The notes below the pieces were generated by a model, which was not told the origin of the DNA, made no database searches, and worked only from the letters and a program-made list of their open reading frames with translations. The translations under genes and the position numbers were made by a program. A stretch of 40,118 nucleotides of DNA from a virus. How positions within the stretch are numbered: position 1 is the stretch's first letter; every line of letters begins with the position of its first letter. Location: positions 1 to 40,118 of the IMG/VR virus record IMGVR_UViG_3300020421_000059; one strand, 5' to 3'. This document shows positions 1 to 7,996 of the stretch, piece by piece.

Positions 1-2850
1 AGATATGTAGAGGTAACGGAGGGAAAACTTTATGGAGCAAATAACTTTACAGAAACAGACATATCGGTTATTAAAGCACCTCCAAGAGCAGAGCCTTCAA
101 TTGTACTTCAAATAGACGGAACTTTAGATGACAACTATATAGAAGACAAGTTTTTTACGTTTGCTTACAGATATAAATACAAGCACAATAAGTTCAGTGC
201 GCTGTCTCCTTTTTCTGAAGTAGCTTTTTTTCCTAATGACGACACCTTCAAAGCGGAGCCTTATGGCGCTTACGCAATGACAAATAAATTTAATAGCGTT
301 CAAGTAACTTATAACTCTGGACCAAGTCAAGTATTAGAAATAGAAGTCTACGCAAAAGAAGAAAACACGGCTAACAATTTTCTAATAGGAAAATTCAATA
401 AATCAGATGACACTCTTTCTGATAACACAAACTATCAATTATCATTCAATAATAATAAAATATACACTTTACTTAGCGATACTCAGTATAATAGAGTATA
501 TGATAATGTTCCATTAAAAGCAGCGGCTCAAGATTTTTTAGGAAATAGGATTGTTTACGGAAACTACGAAGAAAATTATGATATTGTAGATCCTTTAGAT
601 ATAACACTTAACATACAGTCTTCGGATTTAACGTCAGAGTGTAGTTCTAATTTATTGTATACCGTAACTAATACAACATCTTCAAACATAACATTTAGCT
701 ATTTGCTTTGTAGTGAAAGTAATTCTAGGCAAGCAATAGCAAAGCCAGGAGCTAACAGAATTTGCGCTGCATCAGTGCAAAGTCAAACAGGTTTAACAAT
801 AAGCTCAGGCAACACATGTGGTGGAGATTTTTCTCCTAAAAAAACTCTTAAAAGCAATAGAAATTATATAGTTGGGCTTGTTTATTTTGATTCTAACGGA
901 AGAAAGTCTACTGTTATTGCCGATGAAAACAAATTTGTTAATGTGCCTTTTGAATCAAGCGATCAGACAAATTCTTTAAAAGTCACAATAAACAACCCAG
1001 CTCCAATATGGGCTGATAGATACAAGATAGCCGTAAAAGAAGTTAAAAGAACTTATGTTGTTTTAAAAACAACATTAGAAAAGTATGGCGTAGGTAGTTC
1101 TACTTTGTATGTTAGAATCGATAAAAATGAAAACAATAAAGTCCCCGATGGTGCCAACATTATCGCAAAATCAACTTACGCTGGCGGTAGTTTAACTACA
1201 ATTAACAACTCAGAAACTTACGAGGTTGAGGGTGTTGATTCCTATGCCGTAGGAGAGGTTCCTTATACTGATTATTCAACCCAACCAGCCTCTCAGCCAG
1301 GAGACTCTGTGGCTGGAGTATATATGAAACTAAAAGGAAAGGGCGCTCTTCAAGCTTTGGCTTTTGCTGCTCCCGCAGTTACTGGATACACTGTTTTTGA
1401 GGTTATATCAGAAACAGAACAAGACTCAAGTTTTCACGAAGTTCCTGGAACTTACAATGTAGTCAATGGATTTCACAGCGGCACACTTCAAAATCAAGAT
1501 ATAAGCATACCAGCTATAGTAGAGTCACAAGCGTTTAATGCATTTGCTTTTGGATATGGAGTAGAATCAAACAGAATAAAAGATAACATCACTCTAAATA
1601 CATTCAATTTAGGTGTTAGGTTGAATGAAGTAGTAGAACTGTATAAAAAAAATAAAAGAATAGCTTCATTAACATATAGTGATGTATATGAAGAAAGCAC
1701 TAGCTATAACGGACTGAATGTTTTTAATCTTGCTCAAATAAACTATAAAGATATAGATGAAAAGTATGGTGAAATTAAAAAAATTCACTCAAGAGATAAT
1801 GACTTAATTGTTTTTCAACAGAACAAAATACATAGAATCTTATTCAACAAGAATGTTTTATTCACAGCAGCAGGAACAGGAGATGTTTCTCAGTCTTTGA
1901 ATATACTAGGTCAAGAAGTTCCTTACATTGGTGAATATGGGATAAGCAATTCACCCGAATCATTTCAGTCTTGGGGGAGTAGAATGTATTTTTCAGATGA
2001 AAGAAGATCTGCTATATTAAGATTATCTCAAGATGGAATTACAGAGATTTCAGAATTTGGAATGAGAAGTTGGTTTAACGATAATCTAAATCCGAATTTG
2101 AACGTCAGAGGTGTTGGAGGTTATGATCCTTATTTAGATCAATATGTGGTCTCTGTTCAAGATTTGCTAGTAGAGTGGAGAGCAGACACATTTGAGTGTG
2201 AAAGCGGAACCACAACAACAACTAGCACAACTACAACCACTACGACCGCAGCACCAACTACTACCACTACAACAGCTGCGCCAGGAACGACTACAACAAC
2301 AACTCTAGCGACACCGTTTGCTAGAATAGATGGTGCAACTTCAGCAGCGGTTGGAGCTACAATAACTTTAACTGGAGAGGATTTAAACTTTACAGGATCG
2401 ACTTGGGCTTGGACAGGAAATGCAGCGGCTGGTCTTACATCAAAAGTTATAAATATTTCAGAGTCATCAAGCGGCAGTAAAACTTATGGAGTTACAATAG
2501 ACGGAACTTACACGGACTCACATACCGTAAACTGGAGCTTAACAACCACTACAAGTACAACTAGCACTACTACTAGCACCACTACTACAACGACAACCAC
2601 CACTACAACAGCTGCGCCTAGTAATTGTTACGGAGTTTCATTGGGATATTCATCTTCTACAACATGCCAACAAGACACAAGTGGGGTTTATTATTTAGAT
2701 GATCCTGATTTATGTTCAGCAACCTCAATATCAACAGATACGTTCTGTACGACAAATGCTCCAAGCGGATACTACACATACGCTAACGGCACTAAATCAA
2801 GATACTGGAACGGATCTAGCTTCTCTCAAGGTCCTTGTCAGACATGTTAA
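1..2850 (+). CDS. Large tail/muzzle-like structural protein with Thr-rich linkers (5' partial)
   Basis: The frame is open from base 1, so the start lies outside the window; 949 residues are visible and the first internal ATG is at 277. Near the visible N-terminus is a fibronectin-like stretch with the pattern YRYKYKHNKFSALSPFSE, which resembles the muzzle/tail stabilisation proteins of crAss-like and Cellulophaga phages. The last 250 residues change character: a Thr run ending in AAP repeats, an Ig-like domain (rich in ITLTG, WAWTG, TYGVTIDG), a second Thr run, and a Cys-containing tip ending CQTC. This suggests a portal-proximal tail body carrying an exposed appendage. Homology is recognised by pattern only. 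It is followed 20 bases later by a glycosyltransferase. Confidence 0.8.
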   Translation, partial: RYVEVTEGKLYGANNFTETDISVIKAPPRAEPSIVLQIDGTLDDNYIEDKFFTFAYRYKYKHNKFSALSPFSEVAFFPNDDTFKAEPYGAYAMTNKFNSVQVTYNSGPSQVLEIEVYAKEENTANNFLIGKFNKSDDTLSDNTNYQLSFNNNKIYTLLSDTQYNRVYDNVPLKAAAQDFLGNRIVYGNYEENYDIVDPLDITLNIQSSDLTSECSSNLLYTVTNTTSSNITFSYLLCSESNSRQAIAKPGANRICAASVQSQTGLTISSGNTCGGDFSPKKTLKSNRNYIVGLVYFDSNGRKSTVIADENKFVNVPFESSDQTNSLKVTINNPAPIWADRYKIAVKEVKRTYVVLKTTLEKYGVGSSTLYVRIDKNENNKVPDGANIIAKSTYAGGSLTTINNSETYEVEGVDSYAVGEVPYTDYSTQPASQPGDSVAGVYMKLKGKGALQALAFAAPAVTGYTVFEVISETEQDSSFHEVPGTYNVVNGFHSGTLQNQDISIPAIVESQAFNAFAFGYGVESNRIKDNITLNTFNLGVRLNEVVELYKKNKRIASLTYSDVYEESTSYNGLNVFNLAQINYKDIDEKYGEIKKIHSRDNDLIVFQQNKIHRILFNKNVLFTAAGTGDVSQSLNILGQEVPYIGEYGISNSPESFQSWGSRMYFSDERRSAILRLSQDGITEISEFGMRSWFNDNLNPNLNVRGVGGYDPYLDQYVVSVQDLLVEWRADTFECESGTTTTTSTTTTTTTAAPTTTTTTAAPGTTTTTTLATPFARIDGATSAAVGATITLTGEDLNFTGSTWAWTGNAAAGLTSKVINISESSSGSKTYGVTIDGTYTDSHTVNWSLTTTTSTTSTTTSTTTTTTTTTTTAAPSNCYGVSLGYSSSTTCQQDTSGVYYLDDPDLCSATSISTDTFCTTNAPSGYYTYANGTKSRYWNGSSFSQGPCQTC
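2210..2310 (+). repeat. ACN threonine-codon tract
   Basis: A low-complexity run of ACA/ACT/ACC/ACG codons with GCAGCACCA-type (AAP) breaks, encoding a flexible Thr-rich linker. The mixed codons suggest selection on the peptide and not simple triplet slippage. Confidence 0.9.
2541..2616 (+). repeat. ACN threonine-codon tract
   Basis: Second Thr/Ser linker in the same gene, between the Ig-like domain and the Cys-rich tip. It resembles the tract at 2210-2310 closely enough to allow recombination between them. Confidence 0.9.
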
Positions 2851-2870
2851 ATAATTTAAAATGAAATTAA

Positions 2871-3776
2871 ATGAAATACATATGTGCTCAACCAGCCACT
2901 CAATATTATGGATGGCAGCTTGATACAATGCTTCACAGCTTTATAGCTGTAGGAGTAAATCTAGAAGACGTTAATGTTGTCTGTAATATAGAGAAGGAAA
3001 TAGACCCTTACTTTGACAGGCTAATGCAAAAATATCCTGGAGTCTCTTTTTCTTTTTATGAAGACACTAGGGACTACAGAGGATATATACCATCAATAAA
3101 ACAACATCTTCTACACAAGCATTATCAAGCTTTTCCAGAGTTTGAAAACGAAACTATTTTCTTAACTGACTCTGATATATGCTTAACGAAGCCAATAAAT
3201 TTTAATGGACTGTTAGATGATAATATTTGGTATTTAAGCGACACAATAAGCTATATCGGATATGATTATTTACAGTCAAAAGGAGATGACATCATAAATC
3301 CAATGCTAGAAATAGCAGGAATATCAAAAGACCTTGTAAAATCTATGCAAGGTGCATCAGGAGGCGCACAATATTTATTTAAAAATGTTAAGACTTCTTA
3401 TTGGGAAGAGGTTGTAGATTTATCACACGATTTGTTTATAAAGATGCAAGTAATTAGCAATGAAAAACAGCAGCGTGATCCTGACTATTTTCCATTACAA
3501 ATATGGACCTGTGAAATGTGGGCTTTGTTGTGGGTGGCTTGGAAAAAAGGTCAGATGACAGCAGTATCAGATAAACTTAAGTTTAGTTGGGCTACAGACC
3601 CTAGAGATTTTTGGTATAAAAACAGTATATTTCACAATGCAGGAGTTACAGCTGACATGAAAGAAATGTTTTTCAAGGGGGAGTATATAGATAAGCTTCC
3701 AGATATGAATTTAAATGTATCAAACGAGAAATGCTCTTACATGTACTACAAGCTGTTACAACAAGCTTTGGTTTAA
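2871..3776 (+). CDS. GT-A type glycosyltransferase
   Basis: 301 residues. A DSD motif at residues 100-102, inside IFLTDSDICL, matches the metal-binding DxD of GT-A fold glycosyltransferases and follows a beta-strand-like stretch as expected. A later WTCEMWALLWVAWK region and a Gly/Ala-rich GASGGAQYLF segment fit the acceptor half. No signal peptide is visible, so it should act in the host cytoplasm on a nucleotide-sugar donor. It lies between two structural proteins with Thr-rich linkers, so O-glycosylation of virion proteins is a reasonable inference. Modification of host surface or DNA is an alternative. The fold is fairly certain, the substrate is not. Confidence 0.7.
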   Translation: MKYICAQPATQYYGWQLDTMLHSFIAVGVNLEDVNVVCNIEKEIDPYFDRLMQKYPGVSFSFYEDTRDYRGYIPSIKQHLLHKHYQAFPEFENETIFLTDSDICLTKPINFNGLLDDNIWYLSDTISYIGYDYLQSKGDDIINPMLEIAGISKDLVKSMQGASGGAQYLFKNVKTSYWEEVVDLSHDLFIKMQVISNEKQQRDPDYFPLQIWTCEMWALLWVAWKKGQMTAVSDKLKFSWATDPRDFWYKNSIFHNAGVTADMKEMFFKGEYIDKLPDMNLNVSNEKCSYMYYKLLQQALV

Positions 3777-3782
3777 ATTAAG

Positions 3783-3790
3783 TATCTTTG
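3783..3790 (+). promoter_or_regulatory. Bacteroidota -7 promoter element (TATCTTTG)
   Basis: Exact match to TAnnTTTG, lying in the 29-base gap before the gene at 3806. The expected transcript start is close to the ATG. No convincing -33 TTG was found at the usual spacing. Confidence 0.45.
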
Positions 3791-3805
3791 TAAAAATATT
3801 TTAGA

Positions 3806-4534
3806 ATGCCATATTACACTGGAACAAAGACTGTTTTGACTTTACGAAAGTACGTTGATGGTCAGGCAACGACTGAAACAAAAGCTAACTCAGCTAGTGA
3901 TCCAGATTACATTCCGCCTTTTGAGGATACGTCAGCTTGCCCTATAGTGGAGTTTACTACAACTACAACTACAATAGCGCCATCGAGTTCTCTCACTATA
4001 TGGAGAAGCACAACAGGAGGAGGTCACAATCCACCAACTGGATGGTCAACAGCAGCACTTGCGTGTAGTAGTGCAGCAAATTCAACCACTGTTTATTTTA
4101 GTCAAAACGTAACTGGATGGGATGATGTGGCAAGTAATTCATTGATAGTTTATGAAGACGCAGGCGCTAGTGTTCCATATCAAGGGCAAAACACATTTTT
4201 TAGGTCAGCACAAACGGCTGGCACAGGAAAAACATTTCAGTTAAGCAATACAGGGGTTATAAGTAGTTATGTTACCTGTCTTACCACGACTACATCCACA
4301 ACAAGCACAACTACTACCACAACTACGGCAGCTCCTGGACAAGAGTGTTATTATTATCTAATAACAGCTGGTCAGACAGGGGCAGTGACATTTTCATACA
4401 TACCATGTGGAGATACGCAATCTACAAGTGTAACATTAGCGTACGGACAGTCACAAGCAGTTTGTGCTAAAGTCAACACTGTAACTATGAGTCCAAACAC
4501 AGGTACTATAGTAGCATCTTCATTGTGCTCTTAA
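3806..4534 (+). CDS. Tail appendage protein with Thr-rich linkers
   Basis: 242 residues. A short N-terminal domain (LTLRKYVDGQATTE) is followed by a short Thr run (3954-3978), a roughly 100-residue beta-rich domain, a longer Thr/AAP linker (4284-4336) and a C-terminal domain with three Cys. This is the same linker design as the preceding structural protein and the fibre protein at 38557, so it is probably a virion surface decoration or minor fibre. No enzyme motif is seen. A -7 promoter element lies just upstream. Confidence 0.65.
   Translation: MPYYTGTKTVLTLRKYVDGQATTETKANSASDPDYIPPFEDTSACPIVEFTTTTTTIAPSSSLTIWRSTTGGGHNPPTGWSTAALACSSAANSTTVYFSQNVTGWDDVASNSLIVYEDAGASVPYQGQNTFFRSAQTAGTGKTFQLSNTGVISSYVTCLTTTTSTTSTTTTTTTAAPGQECYYYLITAGQTGAVTFSYIPCGDTQSTSVTLAYGQSQAVCAKVNTVTMSPNTGTIVASSLCS
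4284..4336 (+). repeat. ACN threonine-codon tract
   Basis: Thr/Ser linker inside the appendage gene at 3806-4534, ending in the same AAP block as the tracts at 2210 and 2541. Confidence 0.85.
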
Positions 4535-4545
4535 AATAAATATTT

Positions 4546-5322
4546 ATGCCAAGCAATACATTAACATATGACGAAAAGGTAAGAGGATGGACATCTTTCC
4601 ATTCTTACATACCTGACTATATGATCAACTTAAATAACGTATTTTACACTTTTAAGGACGGTCAGCTATACAAACACAACAAAAGTACTGGTAATCGTAA
4701 CACTTTTTACGGTACATCTTACAATACAGAGGTAGAAGTGATGTCAAATGCGGCTCCTTCTGATGTTAAGATATTTAAAACAATAGAGATTGAGGGTAAT
4801 AGTTCTGGGTGGGATGTTTCAATAGCCACTAATTTAGATCAAGGCCATATTGATAACACTTCTTTTGCAAAGACAGAGGATCATATTGCTGGCTCAACAG
4901 TCGTGCCAAACACCTATGATGAAGGCATATATTCAGCGCACATTAGAAGAAATGCTTCCGATATAGTAAACACAGAATTATTATCGGTTCAAGGAATAGG
5001 AAATATAACAAGTTTATCGGGATTAGCATATACCTTTACAACGGTTCCAGGAGCAGTAGCAATAGGAGATGTGATATATAGAGCAGTAGGTGGTGCTTAC
5101 AACAGAATAGGCGCAATAACGGACAACAATGGAACTGTAGTTACAGTAGGAACAGCGGATATAACGCCAAGCGCAGGAGATTTTATATTCGCAGCAAAAA
5201 GCCCAATTGCTGAGTCATATGGACTCAAAGGATATTACGCAAGTATAAGGCTTGTGAGTAGCAGCACAAATCCTGTTGAGCTTTATGCTGTAAATAGTGA
5301 GGTAAGTAAAAGCTTCTCTTAA
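4546..5322 (+). CDS. Phage tail structural protein
   Basis: 258 residues. The N-terminus (YDEKVRGWTSFHSYIPDYM, then NNVFYTFKDGQLYKHN) is a pattern seen in tail proteins of marine and crAss-like Bacteroidota phages. The rest is beta-rich, with repeated short hydrophobic strands (VVTVGTADITPSAGDF). No transmembrane segment or catalytic motif is seen. It sits among late virion genes, 11 bases after the appendage gene. A role in the tail is inferred from family resemblance and position. Confidence 0.7.
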   Translation: MPSNTLTYDEKVRGWTSFHSYIPDYMINLNNVFYTFKDGQLYKHNKSTGNRNTFYGTSYNTEVEVMSNAAPSDVKIFKTIEIEGNSSGWDVSIATNLDQGHIDNTSFAKTEDHIAGSTVVPNTYDEGIYSAHIRRNASDIVNTELLSVQGIGNITSLSGLAYTFTTVPGAVAIGDVIYRAVGGAYNRIGAITDNNGTVVTVGTADITPSAGDFIFAAKSPIAESYGLKGYYASIRLVSSSTNPVELYAVNSEVSKSFS

Positions 5323-5328
5323 TATTCG

Positions 5329-5336
5329 TATATTTG
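5329..5336 (+). promoter_or_regulatory. Bacteroidota -7 promoter element (TATATTTG)
   Basis: Exact TAnnTTTG six bases before the ATG at 5342. If active, the transcript would be nearly leaderless. Confidence 0.35.
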
Positions 5337-5341
5337 CATAA

Positions 5342-5830
5342 ATGATTTTAGTAAAAAAAATAAAAAGATTTATATTAACAGTAAAAGAAAAATTTTTACC
5401 AAAAAAATCATTTAATAAAAAGATATCAGATGTATTAAAAACCGCATATTCTAAAGAGAGCAGCGATAATTTAATACACAATAAAGGAAAAATAATAAGA
5501 GAAGGTAAAGATTTATTTAAAATAGAGCATGACTTTACAGATGGTCTTTATTTAAGAAGATTGATATTAAAGAAAAACACCACAATTGTAAGTGGGATAC
5601 ATAGAAGAGATCATGTTTGGTTTTTATTGGTTGGAAGTATAACGGTGTCTTCAAAAGATGGAGTAGAAAACTATCAAGCACCGTATATAGGATTTTCTAA
5701 ATCTGGAACACAAAGAGCTATTTATGCAAGTGATTACTCTGTGTTTCAAAACGTGTTTCAAAATCCACTTGGCTTAAGTGATTTAGACGAGTTAGAGGAT
5801 TTTAATTACATAATGGACATAAAAAAATAA
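5342..5830 (+). CDS. Cupin-like small protein
   Basis: 162 residues. The N-terminal 50 residues are very basic (LVKKIKRFILTVKEKFLPKK). The C-terminal 100 resemble a single-domain cupin/beta-barrel: LRRLILKKNTTIVSGIHRR, then HVWFLLVGSITVSS, a turn, and SGTQRAIYA. His residues in the HRRDHVW stretch could hold a metal but the canonical cupin motif is incomplete. Proteins of this kind occur among tail genes of Bacteroidota phages, possibly as structural barrels. Function unknown. Confidence 0.6.
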   Translation: MILVKKIKRFILTVKEKFLPKKSFNKKISDVLKTAYSKESSDNLIHNKGKIIREGKDLFKIEHDFTDGLYLRRLILKKNTTIVSGIHRRDHVWFLLVGSITVSSKDGVENYQAPYIGFSKSGTQRAIYASDYSVFQNVFQNPLGLSDLDELEDFNYIMDIKK

Positions 5831-5834
5831 ATAT

Positions 5835-6551
5835 ATGGCAGGAGTTATATTGGCTGCATCGCTTGCTGGAGCAGCAGCAATCACGAAAGGGATAATGGGT
5901 ATTACCCAAACGGCAAAAGCAAACAAGGCTTTAGACAAATTCAAAAGACAAGAATTAAGAAATGTAACAGAAGGCATGAGGGTATCTACTCTTGAGGCTC
6001 AATTTAATACTCAAGAAGCTCAAAGACGCTATGATACTGCTGTAGACGCTTTAAGGTCTGGAGGAGTTCGTGGTATTGTCGGTGGGCTAGGTCGGCAAGA
6101 AATGTTAGCTCAAAATGTTCAACAAAGAGCTTCGGCTGGATTAGATCAACAACAAGTAATGATTGATCGTATGAGAGCACAAGATGAGGCTCGTATTAGG
6201 GGTATGCAAGAACAAAGAGATTCTTTTGATCAACAAGTTCTTTTAGGTCAAAAAGCTGCTGGTAGACAAGCTACGATGTCAGCTGTAGGAGATCTTGCAT
6301 CTGCTGGTGCCTTTTTTGCTATGAATTATGAAGGTGGTGGGATAGATTTCAGCAAAAATGCCACACGATCTTTTATGCCCCCTCCCCCTACAAACTCAAC
6401 AAATTTTTTCGGAGGAGGAGCAGGCTCTAGATTTTATGGTCCCGCCATAACTCCACCGCCTCCAGCGGAAGACTTTAGCCGTTTTACGAGAGCAGGTGAT
6501 CAGATGAATCAACCAGAATATTTCGATCTTTCAAATCAACAATACCCATAA
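5835..6551 (+). CDS. Probable internal virion / DNA ejection protein
   Basis: 238 residues. A hydrophobic Ala/Gly-rich N-terminus (VILAASLAGAAAITKGIMGI) is followed by a long Gln/Arg/Glu-rich coiled-coil (about residues 30-145), a second Gly/Ala segment and a Pro-rich tail (FMPPPPTN). This layout matches small ejection proteins such as T7 gp14. The next two genes also look like internal virion proteins, giving the usual three-protein ejection set. The gap to the next gene is 4 bases. Confidence 0.6.
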   Translation: MAGVILAASLAGAAAITKGIMGITQTAKANKALDKFKRQELRNVTEGMRVSTLEAQFNTQEAQRRYDTAVDALRSGGVRGIVGGLGRQEMLAQNVQQRASAGLDQQQVMIDRMRAQDEARIRGMQEQRDSFDQQVLLGQKAAGRQATMSAVGDLASAGAFFAMNYEGGGIDFSKNATRSFMPPPPTNSTNFFGGGAGSRFYGPAITPPPPAEDFSRFTRAGDQMNQPEYFDLSNQQYP

Positions 6552-6555
6552 GGAC

Positions 6556-7995
6556 ATGGCATACGAAGGAGGTTTTCAAATAGGAAAAGAAATAGGGGCA
6601 ATCAACATCCCTAGCATGGATAAACAGTTAATGTTTTATAGTCAGCTTAATGCGTCAAAATTAGCGGCTGAAAAAAAAGCAGAAGCTGATAAGAAAAAGA
6701 ATATCGATCAAGTTATTGAGAGTCAAAGAAAAGAAAATGCTGAATGGATTTATGAAGATAAAATAGATGATGTCGGAATGGAGCAAGCTGATCAAGCTGC
6801 CGCTAAATTCCAACAAGAGCTTAAAAATGCTTATGAAAGAGATACATACCTGTATTCGGTTGATGCTTTAAGTCAAGCAGATTATACTAGAAATAATACA
6901 AAAAGAAAAGCGTCTGTAAAAGAAGTGCAATCTTTGTATTCACAAGCAGGAACTTTTATTAAAGAAAAAAACGATCTTGTTGCTAACGGAAAAGACAGCT
7001 ATGTTAATGATCTTAAGGCTGAGGTTATGGGAGACCTTATGAATCACATTTCCTATAAAAACAATACCGATGGCAGAACTGAATTGTCAACCATCAACAC
7101 AAGAGGACAGCGCATAAATATGTTTTCTTCAACATTAAAAGATTTAAGCACAACTGAAGTTGGGCTAAAACCAGACACTATTGTAAATAAGTTAGTTACA
7201 GAGTCTGGGTTTATAAAGTACGATTCTGTTTCTGGAAAATATAGATATACGGATTATGCCACTGGTAAAATGTCTGGTTCTAATAAAGAAAGAACAGGTA
7301 GACTTCTAGATGCTGCATTTGAAGGATATACAGATACTCAGTATATAGATTTAGCTAATAGATTAGGTCTAGTTAGCGATGATAAAGAAGAAGCTGAAAA
7401 AGAAGGATTGATTCATGTAGATGCTACTAATTTTCTTAGAAAATCACCTGAAGAAATCCAAGAGATAAAAAAAAGAGCTAGAGATGGAGTTTCACAATAT
7501 TTCACTGATAGGCTTGAGTTGAAGCAAGATAGAGGAATAGCTCCACCAAAACCTAGTCTAGATGTAAAAACACCTAAATATGATAGGTCTTATTATAATA
7601 AAGAGAGTGCTGGAGGGGTGGGAATAGATACTGATTTTAACGAATATACATTTAAAGATCCAAAACCAGTAAAGGGTTTGAGCTTGTCTGGATTTAAAAT
7701 ACCTGTTCCTAGAGATAATGATCAAGTTTTACAAGAGCCATCTGTCGTTGCTTATAGAGATTTAGGTAATGGTAAACATTTTGTTAAAATAAGTAGTAAA
7801 GTTGGCAAGTATCCAACCTATACGAACCCACAAGGAAAAAAAGTTCCAAACACGTCGGCACCTATGATCGAAGAAGAAAAATTTACTTATGTACCCTTGC
7901 CCACAAGAACAGAAGTGAATCAAATTAGAAGCGTTTATGGTATACCTATTTTGACCGATAAAGAACAAGTAAATCAAACTGGAATATTAGATTAA
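6556..7995 (+). CDS. Putative internal virion protein
   Basis: 479 residues, hydrophilic and mostly helical. A charged coiled-coil (about residues 30-110, AEKKAEADKKKNIDQ) is followed by a mixed region and a beta-rich C-terminus. No catalytic motif or membrane segment was recognised. It sits between the small and the giant ejection-like proteins, with one base before the next gene. The role is inferred from position. Confidence 0.55.
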   Translation: MAYEGGFQIGKEIGAINIPSMDKQLMFYSQLNASKLAAEKKAEADKKKNIDQVIESQRKENAEWIYEDKIDDVGMEQADQAAAKFQQELKNAYERDTYLYSVDALSQADYTRNNTKRKASVKEVQSLYSQAGTFIKEKNDLVANGKDSYVNDLKAEVMGDLMNHISYKNNTDGRTELSTINTRGQRINMFSSTLKDLSTTEVGLKPDTIVNKLVTESGFIKYDSVSGKYRYTDYATGKMSGSNKERTGRLLDAAFEGYTDTQYIDLANRLGLVSDDKEEAEKEGLIHVDATNFLRKSPEEIQEIKKRARDGVSQYFTDRLELKQDRGIAPPKPSLDVKTPKYDRSYYNKESAGGVGIDTDFNEYTFKDPKPVKGLSLSGFKIPVPRDNDQVLQEPSVVAYRDLGNGKHFVKISSKVGKYPTYTNPQGKKVPNTSAPMIEEEKFTYVPLPTRTEVNQIRSVYGIPILTDKEQVNQTGILD

Positions 7996-7996
7996 T

